The notes beneath the pieces are model-generated. The model saw only the letters and a program-made list of their open reading frames with translations. It had not been told where the DNA came from and made no database searches. Positions 9,090 through 18,373 of a DNA stretch of 64,000 nt are shown here, piece by piece. Numbering within the stretch: the first letter of the stretch is position 1; the number at the start of each line of letters is the position of its first letter. The DNA comes from Rubrobacter aplysinae (GTDB lineage Bacteria > Actinomycetota > Rubrobacteria > Rubrobacterales > Rubrobacteraceae): assembly GCF_001029505.1 (NCBI RefSeq), contig NZ_LEKH01000005.1, positions 1-64,000 of the forward strand, in the 5' to 3' direction. Made by a program: the position numbers and the translations under genes.

Positions 9090-9797
9090 TTAGCAGGCCC
9101 GGCAGAGGCTGAGGCAGTGGACCTCGCCCGCTCCGGCCTCTTTCAAAGCCCCGGCGCACTCGCTCAAGGTGGCGCCGGTGGTGAGCACATCGTCCACCAG
9201 CAGCACCCTGCCGCGCACCGGACCCTCGACCCGGAAAGCGTCCCGCACGTTATCCCGCCGCTCGGAGGCCGTTAGCTCGACCTGATCCCGGGTGGCCCGC
9301 ACCGCCCGGAGCGCCTCCGCGCATTTTGCTCCCAGGCTCGCCGCGACCTCCTGGGCGAGCACCGCGGCCTGGTTGAAGCCTCTCTTGGCCAGGCGTGAGC
9401 GGTGGAGCGGCACGGGCACCACGGTGTCGAACCCCGCCTCATCCCTGACGGAGCCCACCATCAGCGGGGCGGCGAGCCGCGGCGCGACGGTCAGGTAGGC
9501 CCGGTACTTCAGGGCGCGCACGATCTCCTCCCCCACACCCTCGTACCTGAGCGGCGCGCGGGCAGAGTCGAAAGAGAGATCACGCCCCTTGCAATCCTCG
9601 CACACCGGCGTGTCGAAGGCCGTCGGCAGCCCGCACCGGCGGCATACCGGAGGCTCAATTACGGGCAACACCCCGTGGCACCCGGCGCAGAGCAGATCGC
9701 TCGCCCGCCCACCGCAGCCGACGCACCGCTGCGGATAGAAAAGATCCGTCAGTGCTTTTACATAGCTCCCGGATATCGGCCCTGACCGGCTCCTCAT
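9090..9797 (-). CDS. comF: ComF-family phosphoribosyltransferase-like protein
   Basis: ComF proteins are linked to late steps of DNA uptake in competent bacteria, although homologues occur in non-competent species too. The N-terminus has two zinc-finger-like pairs (CVGCGG..LLCAGC and CRRCGLP..CEDCKG, residues about 20-70). The C-terminus has the PRPP-binding motif RVLLVDDVLTTGATL (about 200). The length is 235 residues, normal for the family. No other competence gene lies beside it except comEB, 22 kb away. It ends about 107 bases before hpf. Confidence 0.88.
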   Translation of the reverse strand: MRSRSGPISGSYVKALTDLFYPQRCVGCGGRASDLLCAGCHGVLPVIEPPVCRRCGLPTAFDTPVCEDCKGRDLSFDSARAPLRYEGVGEEIVRALKYRAYLTVAPRLAAPLMVGSVRDEAGFDTVVPVPLHRSRLAKRGFNQAAVLAQEVAASLGAKCAEALRAVRATRDQVELTASERRDNVRDAFRVEGPVRGRVLLVDDVLTTGATLSECAGALKEAGAGEVHCLSLCRAC

Positions 9798-9804
9798 CGA
9801 GACC

Positions 9805-10914
9805 CTAGAAGTTCAGGCTGCGCGGCTGCAAGACGACCCCTGGGTTCACCCTGAGCCCCTGATCCAGTACGTTTCCCTCCCCTATGACGGCCTCCGCACC
9901 CAGCACGGAGAGGCCGCGCACGATGGCGTCTTGCCCCACCCGGACCTCCGGCCCGATAACGGAGCCGCGCACCACGGCTCCGGGCTCTATCTCGGCCCCG
10001 TCCAGCACCACGCTGCCCTCGACCGTCGCGCCCCGGCCGATCCGGCAGCCACGGCCGAGCGAAGAACGCCCCCCGACGGTCGCACCTTCCTCGAACACGC
10101 AATCCGGCGCTATGGAGAGCGGCGGCAGGAGCTTTACGCCCTTGCCTACCTTCGTAGAGGCGTCTATCTGCAGGTACTCGAAGCCCGGCTCGGTGCCGAC
10201 TGCGCCAGAGAGCACGTCGTGGGAGGCCATGAGGTAGCTGCGAGGTGTGCCGACGTCCCGCCAGTAGGCGCTGGATACGTGGGCGCGTAGCGTGCCCCGG
10301 GCCTGTAACTCCGGGAAGATTTCACGCTCTATGGAGACTTCCTGATCCGCCGGGATCATCTCCAACACCTCGGGCTCCAGCACGTAGATGCCGGCGTTCA
10401 CGAGGTTCGTCGTCACCTCGTCGTAGGCCGGCTTCTCCAGGAAGCGATGCACCTGCATCTCCGAGTCCACCTCTACGAGCCCGTAGGCGGTCGGGTCCTC
10501 GACGCTGGTGAGGGTGATCGTGGCCTGCGCCCCGGACTCCCGGTGGGCTTCGAGCAGCTCCCCGAGATCCAACCCGGTCAGCACGTCGCCGTTGACCACC
10601 ACGAGCGGCCCGTCTCCCCGGTCCAGATAAGGCTCGGCGTTCTTGAGCCCGCCCGCCGTCCCGAGCGGTCTGTCCTCGACGGCGTAATCCAGTGAGAAAC
10701 CGTCTAGGTCTTTGCGATCGGCGAAGTAGGCCTGGATCGGGTCCGGTAGGTATCCCAGCGAGAGTACGGCCCCGTCGAGCCCGCCGCGCCGCAGGAATTC
10801 CACCATGTAGCCCATGAATGGCTGGTTGCGCAACGGCACCAGCGCCTTCGGGATGTGGTACGTGATCGGGCGCAGCCTGCTGCCCTGCCCCCCGACTAGA
10901 ATAACGGCTTTCAT
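9805..10914 (-). CDS. Sugar-1-phosphate nucleotidyltransferase (GDP-mannose pyrophosphorylase-like)
   Basis: Likely makes an NDP-sugar, most similar in architecture to GDP-mannose pyrophosphorylase. The N-terminal Rossmann-like domain starts MKAVILVGGQGSRLRPIT, the signature of the family. VVVNGDVLTGLDLGEL (about 110) and FLEKP (about 160) are the usual substrate-site motifs. From about residue 255 the protein consists of left-handed beta-helix hexapeptide repeats (IGRGATVEGSVVLDGAEIEPGAVV). Mannose, glucose and other sugars cannot be told apart from sequence alone. The 369-residue length fits. It sits eight bases upstream of comF and 32 bases downstream of nuoN on the same strand. Confidence 0.85.
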   Translation of the reverse strand: MKAVILVGGQGSRLRPITYHIPKALVPLRNQPFMGYMVEFLRRGGLDGAVLSLGYLPDPIQAYFADRKDLDGFSLDYAVEDRPLGTAGGLKNAEPYLDRGDGPLVVVNGDVLTGLDLGELLEAHRESGAQATITLTSVEDPTAYGLVEVDSEMQVHRFLEKPAYDEVTTNLVNAGIYVLEPEVLEMIPADQEVSIEREIFPELQARGTLRAHVSSAYWRDVGTPRSYLMASHDVLSGAVGTEPGFEYLQIDASTKVGKGVKLLPPLSIAPDCVFEEGATVGGRSSLGRGCRIGRGATVEGSVVLDGAEIEPGAVVRGSVIGPEVRVGQDAIVRGLSVLGAEAVIGEGNVLDQGLRVNPGVVLQPRSLNF

Positions 10915-10945
10915 ACTTTCATAGCTCCCTCATAGGAGAGCCAGC

Positions 10946-12394
10946 TTACAACAGACCGGAGGCCCCGACCAGTGCGGTTAGCGGCACGATCAGCACCGCA
11001 AACCCGACCGTCGCCGCCGCGAGAAGATACACCGAGAACCGCACCGCCCCGTCGTCGGCGTCTCCACCGCCGGACTCGCCCGGGTCGGTGGCCGGCTCCT
11101 CAAATACCATGCTGCGGAGGATGCCGAAGTAGTACGGCACCGAGAGCACGCTGTTCACCACGACCGCCCCGACTACGACGTACACCGCAACCGATCCCGA
11201 CTGCGCGCCGGCGATGATCACCCACAGCTTGCCGAAGAACCCGGCCAGCGGCGGAAAGCCGAGCAAAGACGCCATGAAGATGCCCATCGCAACCGCCACA
11301 CCGGGCCGGGTTTTTATGAGGCCGTTGTAGCTTTTTGCGTCCTCGCCGACGAGATCTATGACCAGGAACGCCCCGAGGTTCGTGACCGCGTAGGCCGCCG
11401 AGTAGATCAGGACCGCCTGCACCGCCGTCCCCAGCGCCGGACCCTGGAGCGCGGCGAAAGCCGCCAGGATGTAGCCCGAGTGCGCGACCGAGCTGTACGC
11501 GAGCATCCTTCTCACGTTTCGCTGCTGCAGGGCGAAGAGGTTGCCGACGAACATCGTGGCGATGGAGAGGAAGACCATGATCCCGGTCCACGTCGGCGTG
11601 GCCTCGGGCAAACCTTCGAGAAGTATTCTGAGTAGCACCGCGAAGGTCGCCGCCTTTGGCGCGACCGAGAGGAATGCCGCCGCGCTGGTCGGCGCGCCCT
11701 GGTAGGCGTCCGGCGTCCAGAAGTGGAACGGCACCGCCGAGATCTTGAACGCGAACCCGCTGACCGCGAGCGCGAGCCCCAGGAGCGCAACCGGGGTCAT
11801 ACCAGAGGAGAACGCCGTGCCGATCTCGGATAACGCGGCGGAGCCCGCGACGCCGTAGATCAGGACGAACCCGTACAGCAGCACCGAGGAGGCGATCACG
11901 CCGGTCACGAGATACTTCATCGCACCCTCGGAGCTCTCGCGCCGTGAACGGTCGAAGGCCACCAGAGCGTAGGACGGAATAGTCGCCAGCTCCAGCGCTA
12001 GGAAGATGCCGAACAGGTCCCTCATGGAGACCAGCAGCAGCGCCCCGACCACGACCGAGAGTATTAGTGCCAGATACTCCGGCTCGTCGTCCGTCCGGGC
12101 CGACCACCGCGACGCCGCGATGATGGCGAACAGCGCCGCGCCCGCGACGACCAGCTTGAAGTACAGCGCGAAGTTGTCCACGACGTAGCCGCCGCCGAAG
12201 AAGCTGCCGGAGAACCCGCCTACGAACAGCGCCGCCGCGGCCACGAACGTAGCCGCCGCCCCGAGCGTGGCCAGCCCGGCGGTGAGTCCCTTCGAGGAGG
12301 GCGCGAAAGCCCCCACGAGCAATACCAGCATCGTAAACCCGAACGCCACGAGCTCCGGCAGGAGCCCGAGGAAAACCGCGGGCGAGACGCTCAT
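10946..12394 (-). CDS. nuoN: NADH-quinone oxidoreductase subunit N
   Basis: Antiporter-like, proton-pumping membrane subunit of respiratory complex I. The 482 residues form about 14 hydrophobic segments. FALYFKLVVAG, LEL..IPSYALVAF, FKISAVPFHFWTPDAYQGAPT and LAYSSVAHSGYILAAF match the family; the last two carry the conserved lysine/histidine residues of the proton channel. It is the last gene of the nuo cluster; its start lies one base from the nuoM stop. Confidence 0.95.
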   Translation of the reverse strand: MSVSPAVFLGLLPELVAFGFTMLVLLVGAFAPSSKGLTAGLATLGAAATFVAAAALFVGGFSGSFFGGGYVVDNFALYFKLVVAGAALFAIIAASRWSARTDDEPEYLALILSVVVGALLLVSMRDLFGIFLALELATIPSYALVAFDRSRRESSEGAMKYLVTGVIASSVLLYGFVLIYGVAGSAALSEIGTAFSSGMTPVALLGLALAVSGFAFKISAVPFHFWTPDAYQGAPTSAAAFLSVAPKAATFAVLLRILLEGLPEATPTWTGIMVFLSIATMFVGNLFALQQRNVRRMLAYSSVAHSGYILAAFAALQGPALGTAVQAVLIYSAAYAVTNLGAFLVIDLVGEDAKSYNGLIKTRPGVAVAMGIFMASLLGFPPLAGFFGKLWVIIAGAQSGSVAVYVVVGAVVVNSVLSVPYYFGILRSMVFEEPATDPGESGGGDADDGAVRFSVYLLAAATVGFAVLIVPLTALVGASGLL

Positions 12395-12395
12395 A

Positions 12396-13856
12396 CTAGC
12401 TCCCTCCTATCGCGGATATTACCGATTGCACCGCCGGTTGCTGCACCCCGATCAGTATCCCGGGGAATATGCCGAGCACCACCACTAGCGCGGCGAGCGG
12501 CGCTATCGCGGACATCTCCGTCCGGTTCGCGTCCTTTATATTCTCGTACTCCGGGTTCTGTATCGGGCCGAAGATCACGCGCGCCAGCATGTACAGCATG
12601 TACACCGCGGACATCAGTATCCCGAGCGCCGCCAGCGCGCCCTGCACCGGGTACGCCTCGTAGCCGCCCATGATGCTCATGAACTCGCTAACGAACACCG
12701 CGAGCCCCGGCAGCCCCATCGCCGCCAGGGCCCCGAGCGCCAGCAGCCCCCCGGCCCACGGCATCCGGCCTATAAGACCGCCGAGCTCCGAGATCCGGCG
12801 TGTGCCGGTGCGGGAGGCGATCACGCCGACCAGGATAAACAGCAGCGCCGAGTAGATGCCGTGCGTCACCTGCTGCAACACCGCCCCGTTCAGCCCGAGC
12901 GCGTTCGTCGAAGCCACCCCGAGCAGGATAAACCCGAGCGTCCCGATGGAGGAGTACGCGATCAGGGCCTTGAGGTCCGTCTGGGCGAAGGCGACGAACG
13001 CCCCGTACAGGATGTTTATAACCCCGAGAGCGGCGAGATACGGCAGGAACGGCGCTACCCCCTGCGGCAGCAGCGGCAGGGCTATCGCGATCAAGCCATA
13101 AGTCCCGAGCTTCGGTAGCACCCCGGAGAGCATCACGTTCGTCGAGGTCGGGCTGGCGACGTATACGTCCAGCAGCCAGCCGTGCAGCGGAACCGCCGGG
13201 ACCTTCACCAGCAGCCCGAGCAGCACCGCCGCGGCGACGGCTATCTGGGCGGTGCGGGAGAGCCCGCCGCCGCCCTGCAGCGCGTCCATCGCGAAGCTGC
13301 CGCCGAGGATGCCGAAAGCCAGGAACCCGGCGAGCATCACCGTGCTCCCGAGGAAGGTATAGGTGAAGAACTTCGTGGCTGCGGGCCGCCGGTTCTCGTC
13401 GCCCCAGAAGCCGACCATCAGGTACATCGGCACCAGCGTAAGCTCGAAGAACACGTAGAACAGCACCAGGTCCTGGGCGGCGAAAACCCCGAGCATTCCG
13501 GCCTCCGCCACGAAAAGCAGTGCGAAGTACTGCCGGAGGCTCCGGTCCACGTCCCACGAGGCCGCCACCGCGATGATCGCGAGCAGCGCGGAGAGGGCGA
13601 ACATCCCGAACCCGAGCCCGTCCAACGAGACCCGGTATCCGACGTTTAGAGCCTCGATCCAGGTAACGTCCTGCGATAGCACGCCCGCGCCGAGTCCCGG
13701 ACCGTAGGCGAAGTAGATGAACACCACCAGCGCCAGCGGCAACGCGGCCACCCCCAGCGCGGCGCGGCGCACGGAGGACGCCCGCGTCGTCACCGGGAGC
13801 CCGAGCATGAGAAGCGTCCCGAGTAGCGGGAGCAGGATGGTTATCGTCGTGATCAC
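12396..13856 (-). CDS. nuoM: NADH-quinone oxidoreductase subunit M
   Basis: Antiporter-like membrane subunit of complex I, 486 residues with about 14 membrane segments. The motifs SLDGLGFGMFALSALL, FYVFFELTLVPMYLMVGFWG (key glutamate), KVPAVPLHGWLLDVYVASPT and LKALIAYSSIGTLGFILLG are typical. The frame is open far upstream into nuoL but the peptide there is not NuoM-like. The start is the GTG at 13856, whose GTGA overlaps the nuoL TGA by four bases, indicating translational coupling. Confidence 0.95.
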   Translation of the reverse strand: MITTITILLPLLGTLLMLGLPVTTRASSVRRAALGVAALPLALVVFIYFAYGPGLGAGVLSQDVTWIEALNVGYRVSLDGLGFGMFALSALLAIIAVAASWDVDRSLRQYFALLFVAEAGMLGVFAAQDLVLFYVFFELTLVPMYLMVGFWGDENRRPAATKFFTYTFLGSTVMLAGFLAFGILGGSFAMDALQGGGGLSRTAQIAVAAAVLLGLLVKVPAVPLHGWLLDVYVASPTSTNVMLSGVLPKLGTYGLIAIALPLLPQGVAPFLPYLAALGVINILYGAFVAFAQTDLKALIAYSSIGTLGFILLGVASTNALGLNGAVLQQVTHGIYSALLFILVGVIASRTGTRRISELGGLIGRMPWAGGLLALGALAAMGLPGLAVFVSEFMSIMGGYEAYPVQGALAALGILMSAVYMLYMLARVIFGPIQNPEYENIKDANRTEMSAIAPLAALVVVLGIFPGILIGVQQPAVQSVISAIGGS

Positions 13857-15823
13857 AGCCTGACCCCCACCGCTATGACGGCGACGGTGAAGATGGCTAT
13901 CAGACCCGCCACCAGCACCACGCCCTGCGCCCCGGCGACTACCCCGATGGCCAGAGCGCCGAGCAGCAGGAACAGCGCGTAGCTCTGCACCGCGCCCCCC
14001 TGCATCCCCCGCAGCCTCTCGCCGGTCCAGCCCACACCACGGCTCAAGCCCTCGACGGAGCCCCGGATTACGCGCCGGTCGAACGAGCCCGCCACGCGCG
14101 CCAGCCGCTTCGCGCTCCGCACGAAGAGCACGTCGTACAGCGTGTCGAAGTACCAGCCGTTCTCCAGAAAGCGGTACGTCCTCGGCAGCCGCCTCGCCAT
14201 CGCCTCCGCGAAAGCGGGCTTCCTCACGCATAGCACGTAAGCGAGCCCTATGCCGGCCAGCGCCACGAGGGTGGAGACGATAGCCATTATGTAGTTGAAC
14301 GGGTGAGGTTCGAGCCCGAGCGCCCCGCTGGCGAACTCACTCGGCGCCACGAAGCCCCCGAACCAGTCGGCCCCCGGCAGACCGACCCAGCCGCTCCCGA
14401 TAGAGAGCACGGCGAGCGCGATCATGGGCACCGCCATGACCCCCGGCACGTCCACCGCGTTCCGCGCGGCCTCGGACTTCGGCTCGCCGCCAAAGGTCAT
14501 GAAGATCGCCCGGAATATGTAGAACGCCGTGAGCAGGATGGTCACCACCGCGAGGGCGAACAGCACGTAATGCCCGCCCGCCAGCGTCTCCGAGACTATC
14601 GCCTCCTTGCTCCAGAACCCGGAGAACGGGAACACCCCGGCCAGCGAGAGTCCGGCTATGACCATCACCCAGAAGGTGACCGGCATCCGGCGCCGTAGGC
14701 CGCCCATGTCGGCCATCTTGTAGCTGGCGAGCATGTACCCGAGTCCGCCCGCTATGAGGAACAAAAGCGCTTTGAAGAACGCGTGGTTGAAGATGTGGAA
14801 GACCCCGGCGGAGTACGCCCCGACCCCGAGCGCGAGCATGATGTAGCCGAACTGCGAGATAGTGGAGTACGCGATGACCTGCTTTATATCCTTCTGCACC
14901 AGCGCCATCGTCGCCGCCATGAAAGCGGATATGGCCCCGACGTAGGCGACGGTCAGCATGGCCGCCGGGCTCTGCACGAAGATATCGTAGGTCCGGGCTA
15001 TCAGGTACACGCCGGAGACGATCATGGCCGCGGCATGGATCAGGGCCGAAAGGGGCGTCGGGCCATTCATGGCGTTCGAGAGCCACACGTGTAGCGGGAA
15101 CTGCGCGCTCTTGCCGGTACATCCGAGCAGCACCATTATTAGCGCCACCGTCAACAGCGTCGGGGCTATGAACCCGGACTGCGCCGCGTCGGAGATGCCC
15201 GTAAACGAGACGGTCCCCGCCTGCCGCCAGAAGATGATGATCCCGATGAACAGCGCCGTGTCGGCCACCCGGTTCACGATGAACGCCTTTAGCGCCGCGT
15301 AGGTCGCCGCCGGCCGCTCGAAGAAGAAGCCGTGGATCAGGTACGAAGTGGCCCCGACGAGCTCCCAGAAAAGATACAGCTGAATGAAGTTCGGCGACAC
15401 GACGAGCCCGAGCATCGAGGCGGTAAAGATGCTCGCCACGGCATAGTACCAGGCGAAGCGCGGGTGCCCTTCCATGAACCCGCCGGAGAATAGCTGCACC
15501 ATGAGGCTCACGAAGCACACCACCACCAGCATCACGGCGGCGAGCGGGTCCACGTACACGCCCATCGGGAAAGCGCCACCGTCCCCGAGCTGTATCCAGG
15601 GGACCGCGTAGTCTATGGGTCCCGCCGGCACCCCCGGCAGCCAGCCCGCAACGGAGGCCAGCACCGTTACAGAGAACACCAGCGCGCTCGCCACGGCGAA
15701 GACCGAGACGTACTGCGCGTTCTCCTTGAGATAGCGCCCGAAAAAGACCAGGATGACGAACGAGAGTATCGGCAGGGCCGGTATCGCGGCGACTATTAGC
15801 TGTCCCCCGACGCTATCCGCCAT
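13853..15823 (-). CDS. nuoL: NADH-quinone oxidoreductase subunit L
   Basis: Distal antiporter-like subunit of complex I with the long lateral helix. The length is 656 residues. YVDPLAAVMLVVVCFVSLMVQLFS, LYLFWELVGATSYLIHGFFFERP, SAQFPLHVWLSNAMNGPTPLSALIHAAAM and AYSTISQFGYIMLALG are diagnostic. Its last segment forms the C-terminal helix and anchor. Its stop overlaps the nuoM start. The start is ATG at 15823, 60 bases after the nuoK stop. Confidence 0.96.
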   Translation of the reverse strand: MADSVGGQLIVAAIPALPILSFVILVFFGRYLKENAQYVSVFAVASALVFSVTVLASVAGWLPGVPAGPIDYAVPWIQLGDGGAFPMGVYVDPLAAVMLVVVCFVSLMVQLFSGGFMEGHPRFAWYYAVASIFTASMLGLVVSPNFIQLYLFWELVGATSYLIHGFFFERPAATYAALKAFIVNRVADTALFIGIIIFWRQAGTVSFTGISDAAQSGFIAPTLLTVALIMVLLGCTGKSAQFPLHVWLSNAMNGPTPLSALIHAAAMIVSGVYLIARTYDIFVQSPAAMLTVAYVGAISAFMAATMALVQKDIKQVIAYSTISQFGYIMLALGVGAYSAGVFHIFNHAFFKALLFLIAGGLGYMLASYKMADMGGLRRRMPVTFWVMVIAGLSLAGVFPFSGFWSKEAIVSETLAGGHYVLFALAVVTILLTAFYIFRAIFMTFGGEPKSEAARNAVDVPGVMAVPMIALAVLSIGSGWVGLPGADWFGGFVAPSEFASGALGLEPHPFNYIMAIVSTLVALAGIGLAYVLCVRKPAFAEAMARRLPRTYRFLENGWYFDTLYDVLFVRSAKRLARVAGSFDRRVIRGSVEGLSRGVGWTGERLRGMQGGAVQSYALFLLLGALAIGVVAGAQGVVLVAGLIAIFTVAVIAVGVRL

Positions 15824-15883
15824 CTAGCTTCTCTCCCCGCGCATACGCCGCAACGCCACTCCTACCATTTCGCTACCACTTCA

Positions 15884-16234
15884 TTACCATTTCATCAGGT
15901 TCGCCTCGTCCAGGTCCACCGTGCGGCGCGCCCGGAACACGGCGAGCACGACCGCGAGCCCTACCGCGACCTCCGCTGCGGCGATGGCTATGATCAGGAC
16001 CGCGTAGCTCGCCCCGGCCCCGTTCGCGCCGGGCAGATAGTCCGCAAAGGCCACGAGGGTAAGGCTTACGCCGTTGATCATCAACTCCACGCACATGAAA
16101 ACCACCACGGCGTTGCGCCGGATGAGCGCCCCCCAGGCCCCGATGGCGAACATGAGCGCCCCGACCACCAGGTACGCCTGTAGCGGCAGCGCCGCCGTGA
16201 GCGTCCCGCTCGCAGACTCCAGAATCCCCTGCAC
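15884..16234 (-). CDS. nuoK: NADH-quinone oxidoreductase subunit K
   Basis: Small three-helix membrane subunit of complex I near the quinone site. The 116-residue sequence has AYLVVGALMFAIGAWGALIRRNAVVVFMCVELMINGVSLTLVAF, with the conserved membrane glutamate in VELMINGVSL and a second one in AAAEVAVGLA. The start is GTG at 16234, sharing its first base with the nuoJ TAG stop. The C-terminal RARRTVDLDEANLMKW resembles the usual end of the family. Confidence 0.95.
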   Translation of the reverse strand: MQGILESASGTLTAALPLQAYLVVGALMFAIGAWGALIRRNAVVVFMCVELMINGVSLTLVAFADYLPGANGAGASYAVLIIAIAAAEVAVGLAVVLAVFRARRTVDLDEANLMKW

Positions 16235-16758
16235 TACGCCTCCTCCTGGTCGGCGTCGCGGCGGCGGCTAATCACTATGGCCGCCACTATCGCCACGAAC
16301 AGCAGGACCGCCGCGACCTGGAAGAGCAAGGCGAAGATCTGGGGCCCACCGCCGACGCCGAGCAGGTTTTCACCGAAGGTCTGCATCTGCCGGGGACCGT
16401 TTCCGGGGCTCACGCTGCCCCAGTCCTGCACGGTGAGGAAGTACGAGAGCACGGCCCCAAAACCGAGCGCGACCGCGAGCCCGGCCCACACCTGACGGTT
16501 GAGGATCGTAGCGAACGAGCGGGCAGAAGGCCGCTGGGTGAACATGATGCCGAAAAGCATCAAGACCGTTACCGCACCGACGTAGATCAGGAGCTGAAAC
16601 GCCGCGAGCGCCGGGGCGTTCAGCATCACGAAGAACCCCGCCACCCCGAGAAAGGCCCCGGACATGAACAGCGCCGAGTGCACGATGTTACGGCTGAGTA
16701 CCACGCCGAGGGCGCAGATCAGGGTCATACACGCGAGGAAGATGTACGCGACGATCAA
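16234..16758 (-). CDS. nuoJ: NADH-quinone oxidoreductase subunit J
   Basis: Five-helix membrane subunit of complex I. The 174-residue protein starts at TTG 16758 (IVAYIFLACMTLICALGVVLSRNIVHSALF), overlapping the nuoI TGA by four bases. FQLLIYVGAVTVLMLFGIMF is the conserved third helix with its pi-bulge region. The frame remains open upstream inside nuoI, but that peptide is out-of-frame ferredoxin and was not included. Confidence 0.94.
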   Translation of the reverse strand: MIVAYIFLACMTLICALGVVLSRNIVHSALFMSGAFLGVAGFFVMLNAPALAAFQLLIYVGAVTVLMLFGIMFTQRPSARSFATILNRQVWAGLAVALGFGAVLSYFLTVQDWGSVSPGNGPRQMQTFGENLLGVGGGPQIFALLFQVAAVLLFVAIVAAIVISRRRDADQEEA

Positions 16759-17309
16759 GCCGCGTCCTCGCCGGGCTTCTCCTCGGGGCTCTTCTCGGTA
16801 TCTCCCTCGGCGGCCTTTTTGCCCTTGGGCTTTTCGCCTTTCGCGCCATCCTTGGCGCTTTTCTTGGGCTTCTTCTTGGTCGGCGGCTGCGGGTCTATCG
16901 TCGGGTCCACCGGGCGCTCGCCGAACTGCCGGGCGAGCTCGAGGCGGTTGTAGGCCTGAACCTCGAACTCCTCGGTGTGGTAGATGCAGTTGACCGGGCA
17001 GACCTCGACGCACAGGGAGCAGTACATGCAGCGCGAGTCGTCTATGACGAAGCCTATGGCGTAGGGCTTGGGCTTGCCGGAGCCGTCGAAGTCGCGTTTC
17101 TCCTGCTCGATGGAGATGCAGTGGTCCGGGCAGACCCTCATGCACTGCAGGCACGCGATGCAGCGGTCCATGTCCACGGTGAGCATGCCACGCGCACGTT
17201 CGGGCAGATCGCGCTTGTACTCCGGGTACTGGCGGGTGATCTTCTTGCTGAAGAGGTGCTTGATGGTTATACCCATACCCTTCAGCGTGCCCTGTCCTAG
17301 CTGGGGCAA
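16755..17309 (-). CDS. nuoI: NADH-quinone oxidoreductase subunit I (2x[4Fe-4S])
   Basis: Ferredoxin-like subunit that carries clusters N6a and N6b in the hydrophilic arm. The two cluster motifs are CIACLQCMRVCPDHC (about residue 52) and CMYCSLCVEVCPVNC (about 95). After about residue 140 comes a tail rich in lysine, glutamate, glycine and alanine (KKKPKKSAKDGAKGEKPKGKK) not found in the E. coli or Thermus proteins. The 184-residue total is normal only because the tail replaces other extensions. It overlaps nuoJ by four bases. Confidence 0.95.
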   Translation of the reverse strand: MPQLGQGTLKGMGITIKHLFSKKITRQYPEYKRDLPERARGMLTVDMDRCIACLQCMRVCPDHCISIEQEKRDFDGSGKPKPYAIGFVIDDSRCMYCSLCVEVCPVNCIYHTEEFEVQAYNRLELARQFGERPVDPTIDPQPPTKKKPKKSAKDGAKGEKPKGKKAAEGDTEKSPEEKPGEDAA

Positions 17310-17362
17310 TCTACGAAACCTCCATCCCTTCCGTCACTTCCTTGTCTTCAGTATCCAAGTCT

Positions 17363-18364
17363 CTAGAAGATAGCCATCCACGCGGCGGTCACGAACAGCC
17401 AGATGAGCGCGCCCGGCACGAGCACCTTCCAGCCAAAGTCCATGAGCTGATCCATGCGCAGACGCGGCACGCTCCACCGGATCCACTGGAAGGTGAACAT
17501 TATGATCGCCGCCTTCATGCCGAACCAGAACCAGTTGAACACTCCGAGGTCCATGAAAGGCAGTGGCGGCTGCCACCCGCCCAGGAAGACCGTCGCTACG
17601 ATGCCGCTCATGAGTCCCATCCCGGCAAACTCCGAGGCCTGTATGAGCCCCCAGGTCATGCCCGAGTACTCGACCATGTAGCCGCCCACGATCTCACTCT
17701 CGCCCTCGGGCAGGTCGAACGGGACGCGCTTTGCCTCCGCTATGGCGGACATGTAGAAGATGAGGAACATCGGCAGCTGCGGCCACACGTACCAGTGCCA
17801 GAATCCGCCGCTCTGGCCGTTCACCACATCAACCAGTGAGAGGCTGCCCGTGATCATGATGACCCCGAGCAGACTCAGGATCAGCGGCACCTCGTAGGAG
17901 ATCATCTGCGCCGCCCCGCGCAGGGCGCCGAGCAGCGAGAACGTCGAGCGGCTGCCGTAGCCGGCCATGATTACACCCAGAGCCCCTATGGAGGTGATCG
18001 CCACGAAGAACAGCAGCGCGATGTTCATGTCGGCGATTACGGAACGTTCCGTAAACGGGACCGTCATCCACACTATCGCCACCGGGATGAACATGGCTAT
18101 CGGGGCGGCGAGGAAGATCCACAGGTCCGCCCGCGCCGGGGAGAGATTCTCCTTGGTAAACAGCTTCAGTATGTCGGCGAGTGGCTGGAAAAGCCCCCGC
18201 GGCCCTACCCGGTTCGGCCCGTACCGGAGCTGTATGTACCCGGCGGTCTTGCGCTCGCTCATTACGAGTATCGCCGAGAGGTTCAGCGTCAGAAAGAGCA
18301 CGCCGGCAAGGCCGACTATGAAGCGGAAGGGCTCCTGGTTCAGAAAGTCGAGAAAGCTAAACAA
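17363..18364 (-). CDS. nuoH: NADH-quinone oxidoreductase subunit H
   Basis: Membrane subunit that joins the hydrophilic arm to the proton channels and lines the quinone cavity. The 333-residue protein has about eight or nine helices. KTAGYIQLRYGPNRVGPRGLFQPLADILKLFTKE and AEAKRVPFDLPEGESEIVGGYMVEYSGMTW are the highly conserved E-channel loops. It lies between nuoD and nuoI; 53 bases separate it from nuoI, the second-largest gap in the operon. Confidence 0.96.
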   Translation of the reverse strand: MFSFLDFLNQEPFRFIVGLAGVLFLTLNLSAILVMSERKTAGYIQLRYGPNRVGPRGLFQPLADILKLFTKENLSPARADLWIFLAAPIAMFIPVAIVWMTVPFTERSVIADMNIALLFFVAITSIGALGVIMAGYGSRSTFSLLGALRGAAQMISYEVPLILSLLGVIMITGSLSLVDVVNGQSGGFWHWYVWPQLPMFLIFYMSAIAEAKRVPFDLPEGESEIVGGYMVEYSGMTWGLIQASEFAGMGLMSGIVATVFLGGWQPPLPFMDLGVFNWFWFGMKAAIIMFTFQWIRWSVPRLRMDQLMDFGWKVLVPGALIWLFVTAAWMAIF

Positions 18365-18373
18365 TCCCTGCCC

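Noticed and set aside
13857-14231. 125-residue N-terminal extension of NuoM
   Set aside because: The extension is an Arg/Gly/Ala-rich overprint of nuoL in another frame; NuoM homology starts exactly at the overlapping GTG 13856.
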